A stretch of DNA of 64,000 bases from an uncultured Faecalibacterium sp. (GTDB lineage: Bacteria > Bacillota > Clostridia > Oscillospirales > Ruminococcaceae): the NCBI GenBank assembly GCA_934547065.1, contig CAKTEF010000001.1:62001-126000 (forward strand), in the 5' to 3' direction. The notes below the pieces were generated by a model that was given only the letters and a program-made list of their open reading frames with translations, was not told where the DNA came from and did no database searches. The position numbers and the translations under genes were made by a program. Shown in pieces: positions 9,480 through 18,192 of this stretch (within the stretch, counting starts at the first letter, position 1; every line of letters starts with the position of its first letter).

Positions 9480-10109
9480 TTATTCGGCCACCACAACGGT
9501 TGCATGGCGGACGATCTTTTCGCCCAGCTTGTAGCCTTTCTGGTAGACCGTGATCACGGTGCCGCTTTCCTGGCCGTCCGGGGCGGGGATCTGCTGCACC
9601 GCATTCATGAAGTTGGGGTCAAAGGGCTTGCCCAGCGCTTCGATCTCCTCCACATGGAGGGCATCCAGCGCCTTGGCGGCTTTGTCCAGCGTCATGGTCA
9701 CGCCCTTTTTGTAGTTCTCGTCGGTGGTGGGGGCATTGGCCGCCATTTCCAGCGTATCCAGGATGGGGATGATCTGGTTCACGGCAAACGAAACGCCGTC
9801 GTTGAACTTCTGGTCTGCCTCACGGGTGGAGCGCTTCCGGTAGTTCTCGTACTCGGCGGCCATCCGCAGCAGCTGATCCTTTGCCTGGTTGGCATTCTTC
9901 TCGGCTGCGTCCAGCTTTGCCTTAACAGCTTCCAGCTCGCGGGCCTTTTTGTTGAAGAAGCCGTCTTTCTTTTTGGCATCGTCTGCCTTTGCCTCCTCGG
10001 CGGGAGCCGCTTCCTGTTCGGGTGCAGCCTCCGGGGCGGCCTGCTCCGCCGTTTGGGGCTCCGCTTCCGGCTGCTCGGCCTGCGGGGTCTTTTTGGTTTC
10101 TTCGCTCAT
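9480..10109 (-). CDS. grpE: Nucleotide exchange factor GrpE
   Basis: The 209-residue protein has a disordered Glu/Ala/Pro/Gln-rich N-terminal third, a long coiled coil (about 50-110: KARELEAVKAKLDAAEKNANQ and RMAAEYENYRKRS) and the GrpE head with the signature around DKAAKALDALHVEEIEALG and FDPNFMNAVQQ. It releases ADP from DnaK. The start overlaps the hrcA stop by 4 nt (ATGA), with GGAGG 7 nt upstream. Confidence 0.97.
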   Translation of the reverse strand: MSEETKKTPQAEQPEAEPQTAEQAAPEAAPEQEAAPAEEAKADDAKKKDGFFNKKARELEAVKAKLDAAEKNANQAKDQLLRMAAEYENYRKRSTREADQKFNDGVSFAVNQIIPILDTLEMAANAPTTDENYKKGVTMTLDKAAKALDALHVEEIEALGKPFDPNFMNAVQQIPAPDGQESGTVITVYQKGYKLGEKIVRHATVVVAE

Positions 10110-11179
10110 TCCAGATCCTCCTTATAGATCACAGTCCGCCGCGGTGCGGCAGCCTGCGGGGTGTCTTTTCGTTTTCCGCTCATGCCCTCGCCCAGTTGAT
10201 CGGCAAAGGTGTGGAGCAGCGGCATCAGCTTCTGGAACGGCATCCGGGTGGGGCCGATCAGGGCCACGCTGCCCCACAGGCCGCCGCCGACCAGATACCG
10301 GTCGCTGACGATACACAGGCCGGGGATCTGCGGATCCAGATCCTCGCCCAACAGCACGCTTTCCGTCCGGTCCGACGCAGGCGCGATCAGCGCTGCGGCC
10401 TGCTCCTCGTCGTTCAGCAAGGTCAGGATCTCACCCACCTTGCCGTCCAGCTGCGGCCACTCCAGCAGGTGCTGCTCGCCGCCCAGATAGACATGGGGCG
10501 TGGTGGAATCCTGCAGAATAGCCGCTGCCGCGCTGACCACCGGCACCAGTTCCGGGTGGATCTGGCTGCACAGCTCTGCCAGGAGCCGTGCCGAAAGATC
10601 CATCGGTGCCACAAAGGTCAGGTTCCGGTTGAGCAGGGCCGCCAGGGCCGCCGCGTTCTCCCGCGAGAGCCCGGTGCGGACCCGCGCCACACGGGTGCGG
10701 ACGTAACCGGCCGTTGTCACGGCCAGCACGGCCGCAGCGCTGCGGCCCACCTGCACCACCTCGTAATGGGCGATGCACAGGTCTTCGGCGCAGGGTGTGC
10801 TGACCGCTGCGGTGCAGCCGCTGATGGCGGCCAGCGCCCTGGCAGCCCCCTGGGCCAGCTTTTCCGGCTCATGATCCATGCTGGCGAACACCGCATCCAC
10901 ACGGGCGCGGGTCACACGATCCAGCGGCTGATCATCCGTCAGCAGATTGTCCAGATAATAACGGTAGCCTTTGGCGCTGGGCACACGGCCCGCACTGGTG
11001 TGGGGCTGCTCCAGCAGGCCCAGCTTTGTCAGTGCCGCCATCTCATTGCGAAGCGTTGCGCTGGAAACCGCCATATCAAAGTAGTTTGCCAGAACGCTGC
11101 TGCCAACCGGCTCTCCCTCGAGACCATACAGCGCCACGATCGCCTGCAAAACTCGCTGCTTGCGTGCATCCATCGTCAT
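10106..11179 (-). CDS. hrcA: Heat-inducible transcription repressor HrcA
   Basis: The 357-residue protein has an N-terminal winged helix (about 1-75, with SSATLRNEMAALTKLGLLEQPHTSAGRVPS) followed by a GAF-like dimerisation domain and a C-terminal region with GPTRMPFQKLMPLLHTFADQL. HrcA binds CIRCE operators and is kept active by GroEL. The ATG at 11179 has AGGAGG 8 nt upstream. A CIRCE element lies 33 nt upstream, so the operon is autoregulated. Confidence 0.97.
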   Translation of the reverse strand: MTMDARKQRVLQAIVALYGLEGEPVGSSVLANYFDMAVSSATLRNEMAALTKLGLLEQPHTSAGRVPSAKGYRYYLDNLLTDDQPLDRVTRARVDAVFASMDHEPEKLAQGAARALAAISGCTAAVSTPCAEDLCIAHYEVVQVGRSAAAVLAVTTAGYVRTRVARVRTGLSRENAAALAALLNRNLTFVAPMDLSARLLAELCSQIHPELVPVVSAAAAILQDSTTPHVYLGGEQHLLEWPQLDGKVGEILTLLNDEEQAAALIAPASDRTESVLLGEDLDPQIPGLCIVSDRYLVGGGLWGSVALIGPTRMPFQKLMPLLHTFADQLGEGMSGKRKDTPQAAAPRRTVIYKEDLE

Positions 11180-11212
11180 AGCGCCTGCCTCCTTCGCTCC
11201 GTTTTTCTTGGT

Positions 11213-11239
11213 TTAGCACTCCGTCTTCCTGAGTGCTAA
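11213..11239 (-). promoter_or_regulatory. CIRCE operator for HrcA
   Basis: A perfect TTAGCACTC-N9-GAGTGCTAA, exactly the consensus inverted repeat, in front of hrcA. Confidence 0.97.
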
Positions 11240-11323
11240 GACCATTATAGCCAATTTTCCGGCGCTGTCAATAGCTTCCCGAAAAAGTTTTGAAAGATTC
11301 ACAGTTCTGTAATAAAAGGGGAT

Positions 11324-11391
11324 GTTCTCTTTTGCGTGCCAAAAGAGAACCAGAAAAGCACCCGCTACTTTCGAAGCGCGGGAGGCACGAA
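11324..11391 (+). repeat. 68-bp exact dispersed repeat, copy 1 (head of structured element E1)
   Basis: The 68 bases are the exact reverse complement of 33736-33803. The first 27 form a perfect 11-bp hairpin (GTTCTCTTTTG, loop CGTGC, CAAAAGAGAAC). A second stem is CCCGC with GCGGG. Confidence 0.92.
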
Positions 11392-11518
11392 CTAGGGGCT
11401 ACTCGCCCCTAGTAACCCCAAAGCAGAAGGCTCCGAACAAAAATGCTGGAGATTCGCGCATCCGCGCGAAGATCTCTTAACCGCATTTTTGTCCGGAGCC
11501 GATCTTGATTTTTCTTTT
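11392..11518 (+). ncRNA. Structured element E1, hairpins B and C (candidate RNA or mobile repeat)
   Basis: Hairpin B is CTAGGGGC-TACTC-GCCCCTAG (11392-11412). Hairpin C has arms GGCTCCGAACAAAAATGC and GCATTTTTGTCCGGAGCC (11429-11500), enclosing an inner TTCGCGC/GCGCGAA stem. A CCGAT, TTG and T-rich tail follow. The same order occurs at E2 (33610-33735, minus strand) and E3 (32759-32855, plus strand). No known family could be assigned, and whether it is an RNA gene or a DNA repeat is open. Confidence 0.55.
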
Positions 11519-12060
11519 TATTCCTCCATCTGCTTGGCCAGAAACGCCGCCGCCACAGTCAGTGCTTTCTGCTGGGCGGCATCCGGCTGGGCGGCGCGGT
11601 CCTCGGTCAGCAGACCCACCGCGCCGGCAACATCCCCTGCTGCGATGATGGGCACCGCGCACAGCAGCGCCCGCTGCGCCCCCTCACAGGGCAGCATGGC
11701 CTTTTCCGGGATGCCGTCGCTCCAATAGGTGCGGCGGTTATCCATCAGCTTTTCCAGCGGCTGGCTCACCGTGCGGTCCGCAAGGTCCCGCCGCCCCGCA
11801 CCGGAAGCCGCCAGGATGCGATCCCGGTCGCAGACAAAGGCCGTCAGTGCCAGGCTCTTGCTCAGCACCTCCACATACTGGGCTGTCACCCCGCTGAGCT
11901 CGCCCATGGGGGAATATTTTTTGAAGATCACCTCTCCCTCGCCGGTGGTAAAGATCTCCAGCGGGTCGCCCCGGCGGATGCGCTGGGTGCGGCGGATCTC
12001 CTTGGGGATGACCACCCGTCCCAGCTCATCAATGCGGCGTACGATTCCGGTTGCTTTCAT
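11518..12060 (-). CDS. spoVT: SpoVT-like regulator (AbrB domain plus GAF)
   Basis: The 180-residue protein has an N-terminal swapped-hairpin AbrB domain (MKATGIVRRIDELGRVVIPKEIRRTQRI, cited from residue 1) and a C-terminal GAF-like domain (about 60-175), the architecture and length of SpoVT. In Bacillus it tunes forespore gene expression. Start chosen at 12060; the longer frame adds 46 unrelated residues. No other sporulation gene is in the window, so its role here is probably general regulation. This is an inference. Confidence 0.88.
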   Translation of the reverse strand: MKATGIVRRIDELGRVVIPKEIRRTQRIRRGDPLEIFTTGEGEVIFKKYSPMGELSGVTAQYVEVLSKSLALTAFVCDRDRILAASGAGRRDLADRTVSQPLEKLMDNRRTYWSDGIPEKAMLPCEGAQRALLCAVPIIAAGDVAGAVGLLTEDRAAQPDAAQQKALTVAAAFLAKQMEE

Positions 12061-12194
12061 CTGCGTTCTCCCTTTCCGTGTTCTATTCCTGTTCTGAAAA
12101 TTTCCTCCGTTCCCAAGGACTGAGAAACAGTAGTAGTATGTGGAAAAACCGGGACGATTATGCGATCGTTTTTTTCTTCCTGAGATCCTACCGC

Positions 12195-13676
12195 TCAACG
12201 GCTCCGGCTCTGGCCGGAGCCTGTTTTATCCTCGTACATCCGCCGGTCGGCCAGGATGCGCACCTCCCGCACGTCCCGGCACTCGGCCGGATAAAGGGCG
12301 CAGCCGCAGCTGGTGTCAACCTCAACGGAATGTCCGCCCAGCACATAGGGGACACGGATCGTCTCCTTGATCTTCTGGGTGCGTCGGCGGCAGAACGCTT
12401 CATCCACATTGCCGTTCACGATCAGGGCAAACTCGTCGCCGCCAATGCGGAACACCGCATCACTGGCCCGCACACAGCCGTGCAGCCGCCGGGCCACCGC
12501 TTTGAGCAGCTGGTCGCCCATATCGTGGCCATAGAGATCGTTCACAGGCTTGAACTTGTCCAGATCCAGATAAAACAGGGCAAACGACTCCTGCGCTTCC
12601 TCTTTTTGTTTCAACATTTCGTTGAAACAGCGTTCATTATACAGTCCGGTCAGGCCATCGGTGTTGGCGAGATCCTCCATTTTCCGGCGTTCCGTCTCCT
12701 GCCGCCGCAGTTCGCGCTCCTTTTCCTCCACCCGCAGGCGGGCGGTGGTGCGGGTGCTCCACACCACCAGTGCCGTGATCAGGAAAAACAGCACGGCCAG
12801 CAGCAGGATGGTAGCGTTCTGGATCTTACGCATTCCGGCATCCACCACGCTGCGGTCCACGATGCCGATGATGGACAGCTGCTGGAAGCCCACGGGCCGG
12901 TAGACCAGATAGTAGCCCTTGCCGCCGTACCGGTACGCCAGGCTGCCGCTGCCGCCGTCGGCCACACCCTGCCGCGCCTTTTCAAGATCGTTGGCCTTTA
13001 TCACCGTGTGTTCGGCCAGATAGTCAAACAGATTGACCATCCGGGCTTCGATCTCACTCTTTGGCTCCTCCGTGAGCATGATATCGCCGTCTGCATACAC
13101 GATGTAGCAGTCGCTCTGGCCGCCATAGGAGTGGCCGCCGATCAGCTCCTCCAGCACCTCGTTCCGATAGCTGACCACAAGGCAGGTATAGGGGATGCCA
13201 TTCACCTGCACCGGCTCGATGGGGACCGCAAACACGACCCGGCGGTCGCCCGCCAGGGTCGTATAGCTGGACACCGTTTCCGTTCCGGTGCGGTACAGCT
13301 CCTCAAAGGCCGGGGCCAGGTACGCGGCGGTATCGTGGTTGCCCTCGGTGTCCACATACTGGCAGTCCTGGCTGAACAGATAAACATCGCTGTAATGCCA
13401 GGTGTCGCGCTGGGGCTCAAAGCTTTGCAGGATCTCAAAGGTGCGGCCCTCCCGGTTGGCGTTCTGCAGGCTTTTGCCCCACCCGTTCAGCATGTTCCAG
13501 TTGCGCTGTGCAAACATGGTAAAGGTCTTGTTTACCTGCTCATACGTCTCCAGCAGGTTGCGGGTGCTCTCCTGATAAAACTGCGTCCGGATATACAGGC
13601 CGTATATGCCGATGCCCAGCAGGAATACCGCCGCCGTCAGCAGGGAAAGGATGATTTTTTCCTTGCGCTTTTTCAT
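12195..13676 (-). CDS. Membrane-bound diguanylate cyclase with extracellular sensor
   Basis: The 493-residue protein has a TM helix (about 8-30), an extracellular Cache-like region (about 35-265), a second TM helix (about 272-295), a short coiled coil (ARLRVEEKERELRRQETERRK) and a GGDEF domain (about 320-485). The active loop is intact (RIGGDEFALIV), as is the LTGLYNERCF region. It should make cyclic di-GMP in response to an outside signal. A c-di-GMP inhibitory site (RxxD) is not evident. The start at 13676 has GGGAAAGGAG upstream. Confidence 0.9.
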   Translation of the reverse strand: MKKRKEKIILSLLTAAVFLLGIGIYGLYIRTQFYQESTRNLLETYEQVNKTFTMFAQRNWNMLNGWGKSLQNANREGRTFEILQSFEPQRDTWHYSDVYLFSQDCQYVDTEGNHDTAAYLAPAFEELYRTGTETVSSYTTLAGDRRVVFAVPIEPVQVNGIPYTCLVVSYRNEVLEELIGGHSYGGQSDCYIVYADGDIMLTEEPKSEIEARMVNLFDYLAEHTVIKANDLEKARQGVADGGSGSLAYRYGGKGYYLVYRPVGFQQLSIIGIVDRSVVDAGMRKIQNATILLLAVLFFLITALVVWSTRTTARLRVEEKERELRRQETERRKMEDLANTDGLTGLYNERCFNEMLKQKEEAQESFALFYLDLDKFKPVNDLYGHDMGDQLLKAVARRLHGCVRASDAVFRIGGDEFALIVNGNVDEAFCRRRTQKIKETIRVPYVLGGHSVEVDTSCGCALYPAECRDVREVRILADRRMYEDKTGSGQSRSR

Positions 13677-13915
13677 GTCTGCTCCTTTCCCGGCAGGTGT
13701 CCGGAATTTCACACACGATCGGCATATTTTGGAACAAGGCCGCAGCTTGCGTTAAATCACCCTTAATTTACCAAATCGGCTTTCCCGTGTCAAGCATCCG
13801 GCAAAGGCTCTTTGCCCGCAATTCGTCTGTGCATCCTGTCTTTTTGCCGCCCGCCATGCTATAATAAGGAAAAGGGCAGGCTTTTTCCGATGCGTCCCTT
13901 TTCAGGAGGAACTCT

Positions 13916-15214
13916 ATGCAACAGATCGTGATCCTGGGCGGCGGTGCCGCCGGGCTGGCCGCTGCCTTGGCCGCAGCGCAGGCAGCCCCCGCCGGGGCTG
14001 TGCGGATAACCGTGCTGGACCGCAACCCCCGCTGCGGCAAAAAGCTGTTGGCCACCGGCAATGGCCGCTGCAACCTGGACAATACCGGCATTGCGCCGCA
14101 GCACTATTTTACAGCCAGCCCCGCCGCGCTGGCCCCCCTGCTGGCGGCTGTGAACGCCGCCGCCCCGCTGGAATGGTTTGCCGCGCTGGGGCTTTACACC
14201 CGCACCGATGAAGCCGGGCGGATCTACCCCTACTCCAACCAGGCCGCCGATGTGCTGGCTTTGCTGGAGGGGCACCTGGCCCGGCTGGGGGTGGAACTGC
14301 GCACCGGCTGCACCGTGAACACCCTGAGCCAGAGCCGGGGCGGCTACACCGTTCTGCTGGACGATGCCGAGGGCCGTGCCCAGACCCTGCGGGCCGATGC
14401 CGTGATCTGCGCGCTGGGCGGCAGTGCAGGCCCGCAGTTTGGCACCGACGGCTTCGGCCCCAGGTTCGCCGCCCAGTGCGGCGGGCGGCTGGAACCGCTC
14501 TACCCCTGCCTGACCGCCTTGCAGGCGGCCCGGCCCAACAAAGCGCTGGCCGGCATCCGGGCCAAGGCGCGGGCTTCCCTGCTGGATCCGGACCGCCACT
14601 GCACGCTGGCCGCCGAAACGGGCGAGGTGCAGTTCACCGAATACGGGCTTTCCGGTATCTGCATCATGCAGCTGAGCGGCCTGCTGGCCCCCGGCCGCGG
14701 CCCCAAACACCCCGCCGTGGAGCTGGATCTGTTCCCTGCGCTGGACGAAGCCGGGCTGACGGCCCTGTTTGCGGCCCGCGTTCCCCTGCTGCCCGGCCGC
14801 GCCCCGGCCGATTTCTGGACCGGCCTGCTCCACCCCCGGCTGGGCAGGGCGCTGTGGGCTGCCGCACGGCTGCCGGATGCCCCGGTGGACACCCTGCCGG
14901 ATGCCGCCTGGCAGGTGCTGGCCAACACGGCCAAGCACTGGCTGTTCGAGGGGCTGACCCCCTGCGGCTGGAAACAGGCCCAGACCACCGGCGGCGGGCT
15001 GGCGCTGGACGAGCTGGAACCCACGTTCCAGTTCAAAGGCTGCCCCGGCCTATACTTTGTGGGGGAAACACTGGACTGCGCGGGCAGCTGCGGCGGCTTC
15101 AACCTCCACTGGGCTTTTGGCAGCGGCATCGCCGCCGGGCGGGATGCCGTGTACTCCCTGCACCGCCCCGCCAGAGCGGCCCGGCCCGCAAAACCCCATA
15201 AAAAGAAAAAATAA
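13916..15214 (+). CDS. NAD(P)/FAD-dependent oxidoreductase (HI0933/BaiN family)
   Basis: The 432-residue protein opens with the dinucleotide-binding motif VILGGGAAGLAAA (residues 4-16) and the family motif RNPRCGKKLLATGNGRCNL (about 36-54). It ends with YFVGETLDCAGSCGGFNLHWAFGSG, the second FAD-binding stretch. Family members are flavoproteins of uncertain substrate; BaiN in gut Clostridia reduces bile-acid intermediates, but that assignment cannot be made from sequence alone. A well-placed AGGAGG precedes the ATG. The gene is convergent with the downstream symporter gene. Confidence 0.88.
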   Translation: MQQIVILGGGAAGLAAALAAAQAAPAGAVRITVLDRNPRCGKKLLATGNGRCNLDNTGIAPQHYFTASPAALAPLLAAVNAAAPLEWFAALGLYTRTDEAGRIYPYSNQAADVLALLEGHLARLGVELRTGCTVNTLSQSRGGYTVLLDDAEGRAQTLRADAVICALGGSAGPQFGTDGFGPRFAAQCGGRLEPLYPCLTALQAARPNKALAGIRAKARASLLDPDRHCTLAAETGEVQFTEYGLSGICIMQLSGLLAPGRGPKHPAVELDLFPALDEAGLTALFAARVPLLPGRAPADFWTGLLHPRLGRALWAAARLPDAPVDTLPDAAWQVLANTAKHWLFEGLTPCGWKQAQTTGGGLALDELEPTFQFKGCPGLYFVGETLDCAGSCGGFNLHWAFGSGIAAGRDAVYSLHRPARAARPAKPHKKKK

Positions 15215-15221
15215 CCGCAAA

Positions 15222-15264
15222 AAGACCTCTCTGCCGGCAACGTGTGCCGCAGAGAGGTCTTTTG
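15222..15264. terminator. Bidirectional terminator
   Basis: AAAAAGACCTCTCTGC and GCAGAGAGGTCTTTT flank a 14-nt loop between two convergent genes. Confidence 0.85.
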
Positions 15265-15280
15265 TTGTTTCAGCGTGTGC

Positions 15281-16798
15281 TTATTCGTTCACCGCCCGGT
15301 CCAATGCCGGATCGGCAGCGGCTTCCTCGGCTTCTTCCTCGGCCTGATACTCCGCAAAGGCCGACCAGAGCGGTTCCACGTCCTTGGCGTGGAACTTGCG
15401 GTCGATGTAGTTCCGGGTGATCCTGGCCACCGTGCCCGAAAGGGCCAGCACGCCGATCAGGTTCGGCAGCATCATCAGGCCGTTGAACGTATCGGACAAA
15501 TCCCAGGCCAGATCCAGCTTCATGGTCGCGCCCACCAGCACCATGCCCACGAACACGGTCTTGTAGCCCACGGTGGCTTTCGTGCCGAACAGATACTCAA
15601 ACGCCTTGGTGCCGTAATGGCTCCAGCCCAGGGTGGTGGAATAGGCAAACAGCAGGATGGACACCGCAATGAACTTGGGGCCGAACGCGCCGAACACGGT
15701 GGAGAACGCCTCGCCCACCAGTGCCGATCCCTGCACCTCGGTCAGCATATGACCGGTTTCCAGGTCCACAAAGCCGGAAGTCAGCACGACCAGAGCCGTC
15801 AGGGTGCAGACCACGATGGTGTCCGCGAACACCTCAAAGATGCCCCACATGCCCTGCTGCACCGGCTCTTTGACGTTGGAGGACGAATGCACCATGACCG
15901 AAGAACCCAGGCCCGCCTCGTTGGAGAACGCGCCGCGCTTGAAGCCCCAGGTGATGGCACGGGACACCCCGTAGCCCAGCACACCGCCGCCCGCCGCCTT
16001 GGCGGCAAAGGCTCCCTTGAAGATGGCCGCAAAGGCTGCCGGAACTTCCATGACGTGGGTGAACACCACGGTCAAAGCCCCCACGATGTAGAACAGCGCC
16101 ATCAGGGGCACGATCTTTTCGGTGACAGCGGCCACACGCTTCAGGCCGCCCAGGATGACCAGCGCCGTCAGGATGGCCAGCAGCACGCCAGTGATCGCGT
16201 TGGGCACCCGGAATGCCGCCTGCATGTTGCCCGCAATGGAGTTGATCTGGCTCATGTTGCCAATGCCGAACGAAGCCAGCACACAGAAACAGGCAAACAG
16301 CACCGCCAGCACCCGGCCCAGCTGTTTGCAGCCCTTTTTGCCGCCCAGGCCGTCGGCCAGATAGTACATGGCACCGCCGGACCACTCGCCGTTGGCGTTC
16401 TTGCGGCGGTAGAAGATGCCCAGCACGTTTTCGGAGTAGTTGGTCATCATGCCCAGGACGGCCATGACCCACATCCAGAAAATGGAGCCGGGGCCGCCGC
16501 TGATGATGGCCGTGGCCACGCCCACGATGTTGCCGGTGCCGATGGTGGCCGCCAGCGCCGTACACAGGCTCTGGAACTGGCTGATGGCCTTATCGTCCTT
16601 GCCGGTGTGGGCCGTGATGTGCTTATCGGCAAAAATGGCACCGATGGTGTTCTTCATCCAGTAGCCAAAGTGCCCGAACTGGAAAAAGCCGGTGCGGGCC
16701 GACAGGATCAGCCCTGTGCCAAACAGCAGCGCCAAGCCCACAGGCCCCCACACGATGCCGTTGACAACGCCGTTTACGTTTGTGATCGTCTGTAACAT
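15281..16798 (-). CDS. Sodium:alanine/glycine symporter (AGCS family)
   Basis: The 505-residue polytopic protein has the AGCS signatures: an N-terminal WGPVGLALLFGTGLILSART region, a GTGNIVGVATAI motif near residue 95 and FKRGAFSNEAGLGSS near 295. These transporters import alanine or glycine with Na+. The leader carries a glycine riboswitch with a terminator, so glycine is probably the relevant ligand. Whether it imports or exports glycine cannot be read from sequence. I prefer the ATG at 16798 over one 6 codons upstream. Confidence 0.93.
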   Translation of the reverse strand: MLQTITNVNGVVNGIVWGPVGLALLFGTGLILSARTGFFQFGHFGYWMKNTIGAIFADKHITAHTGKDDKAISQFQSLCTALAATIGTGNIVGVATAIISGGPGSIFWMWVMAVLGMMTNYSENVLGIFYRRKNANGEWSGGAMYYLADGLGGKKGCKQLGRVLAVLFACFCVLASFGIGNMSQINSIAGNMQAAFRVPNAITGVLLAILTALVILGGLKRVAAVTEKIVPLMALFYIVGALTVVFTHVMEVPAAFAAIFKGAFAAKAAGGGVLGYGVSRAITWGFKRGAFSNEAGLGSSVMVHSSSNVKEPVQQGMWGIFEVFADTIVVCTLTALVVLTSGFVDLETGHMLTEVQGSALVGEAFSTVFGAFGPKFIAVSILLFAYSTTLGWSHYGTKAFEYLFGTKATVGYKTVFVGMVLVGATMKLDLAWDLSDTFNGLMMLPNLIGVLALSGTVARITRNYIDRKFHAKDVEPLWSAFAEYQAEEEAEEAAADPALDRAVNE

Positions 16799-16831
16799 CC
16801 GTTCATTCCCCCTCAATGTGTGTCAAAGAAC

Positions 16832-16867
16832 AAAAAAGCAGGCAGAACCGCCAAAGGCTCTGCCTGC
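16832..16867 (-). terminator. Riboswitch-controlled terminator
   Basis: On the minus strand, GCAGGCAGAGCC and GGTTCTGCCTGC form a hairpin followed by TTTTTTG, between the glycine aptamer and the symporter start. Confidence 0.85.
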
Positions 16868-16943
16868 ACAAAAGTCCGCTTCCTCCGCGCACGGATGCGC
16901 CTGCCGCAGGCAGCCACACTCCATTGTGTGCGCAAGACGAATG

Positions 16944-17027
16944 CTCTGTCCTTTTGCCTGAGAGACTCGACCGCTTTCCCACCGGTCTTACACCTTCGGC
17001 CCCCGCGTTGTGCGGGTTTCTCCAGAG
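16944..17027 (-). promoter_or_regulatory. Glycine riboswitch (single aptamer)
   Basis: Read on the minus strand, the P1 stem CAGAG/CTCTG encloses the core: GGCCGAAGGTGTAA (consensus CCGAAGG) and the signature TCTCTCAGGCAAAAGGACAG. Only one aptamer is present; the usual second aptamer is replaced by a linker and terminator. Binding of glycine is known to permit expression in on-type switches; the sense here needs folding analysis. Confidence 0.93.
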
Positions 17028-17123
17028 TACAGCCCGCCCCAAAATCCGGCGTACTGCCCGTCCTTGTTTCTGTTTTGTTCTTCATGCGTGTACAGTTGTT
17101 TGTTTTCCGGAAACGTTAAAGAA

Positions 17124-17152
17124 AATTTACCACATTTTTTCCCGTTTGGCAA
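17124..17152 (-). promoter_or_regulatory. Promoter of the riboswitch-symporter unit
   Basis: On the minus strand, TTGCCA (17152-17147), a 17-nt spacer and TAAATT (17129-17124), about 95 nt before the aptamer. Confidence 0.5.
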
Positions 17153-17286
17153 GCCCTTCGTTTTAATTTATGGTGCAGTTTCATCTTTGATGCCGTGGGC
17201 ATGAAGTTTATTACGGTATGACTTTTTTGCATAAACCGGCCCGCCCCGGCCAAAGCTGTTCCCAAACGCAGCGGGGAGGGTTCCGG

Positions 17287-18192
17287 ATGCACAAAGAAGG
17301 TTGGCGGCCATTCTGGGCCGCATTGGGGGCAGCGCTGCTGGTGCTGCTGCCGCTGGTGGGCGGTACGGTGCTGCTCACCCGGCAGATGGTCCGCGCTCAG
17401 GTGCAGACAGCTGAGCCCCAGCGCGGGATCCCGGTGCAGCTGCCCAAGGCGGAGCACCACATGACCGTGCTGCTGTGTACCGCAGGCGAGCAGCCGGGCT
17501 TTGTGCTGGCGTACCTGAACGCTGCCCAGAACTGCCTGAACCTGCTGGCGGTCCCGGCGGAGCTGACCGTGCCGTTTGGCAGCGGCGAAGCCACCCTTGC
17601 CCACTGCTACGCAGCGGCCGGCCCGGCCCGGTGCCGTCAGGCCCTTTTGGAGGTGCTGCCCCTGCCGGAGGATACCGCCTATCTGGCCTTTTCCGCTGCG
17701 GTGCTGGAAAAGGCAGCCGCGCGGTACGGCCCGGTGCGGGTCAGCTTTGCAGGCGCACTGACGGCCCAGGAACTGGCCCAGACCGGCCGCACCCCGGCTG
17801 TGGAAAGCCTTTCGGCCAAAGAGGCCCACCGCTTTCTGTCCGGGCTGGATGCCGCAGCCGCCCTGCCGCCTTTCCGCCGGGCCGCTGCGCGGGCCGCCGT
17901 GTGGGATGCCTTTTTCCGCCAGAACCTGGAACTGCTGCCCACCACCCTGCCGCAGGTGCTGCGGGCCAACAGCTCGGCCCTGCTCACGGATTTTTCGGCG
18001 CAGGATTACACCCTGCTGGGCGAGATCCTGGAGTTTCTGGCCAACGGAAACGCCCTGCCCGGCGCACAGGCCCTGCCCGGCGGGTGGGACGGCACCGCTT
18101 ACCGGGTGGACGAAGCCTCCCGTGCCGCCGTGCAGACCCTGCTCAACGTCTCGCCCACGGCCGGGCAGGCTGCATCCGCCAGCGAGCCGTAA
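17287..18192 (+). CDS. Unknown membrane-anchored extracellular protein (LytR/LCP-like look)
   Basis: The 301-residue product starts at an ATG with GGGGAGGG 6 nt upstream. It has one N-terminal TM segment (about 9-30) and an extracellular domain that starts MTVLLCTAGEQPGFVLAYLN. This start and the order (short strand, helix, LLAVPAELTVP strand) are reminiscent of an LCP fold, but the usual Arg and Asp residues are not clear, so I assign no function. The last 94 nt overlap the 3' end of the convergent MocR-like gene. Confidence 0.72.
   Translation: MHKEGWRPFWAALGAALLVLLPLVGGTVLLTRQMVRAQVQTAEPQRGIPVQLPKAEHHMTVLLCTAGEQPGFVLAYLNAAQNCLNLLAVPAELTVPFGSGEATLAHCYAAAGPARCRQALLEVLPLPEDTAYLAFSAAVLEKAAARYGPVRVSFAGALTAQELAQTGRTPAVESLSAKEAHRFLSGLDAAAALPPFRRAAARAAVWDAFFRQNLELLPTTLPQVLRANSSALLTDFSAQDYTLLGEILEFLANGNALPGAQALPGGWDGTAYRVDEASRAAVQTLLNVSPTAGQAASASEP

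Noticed and set aside
7376..9553. A 725-codon frame antisense to dnaK
   Set aside because: Shadow of dnaK with no site or family features.
11324..11518. Insertion sequence remnant at the 68-bp repeat
   Set aside because: No transposase frame, no terminal inverted repeats or target duplications; hairpin modules fit better with a structured element.
16822..17166. Several short overlapping frames between the symporter and the 17287 gene
   Set aside because: This region is fully explained by the glycine riboswitch, terminator and promoter.
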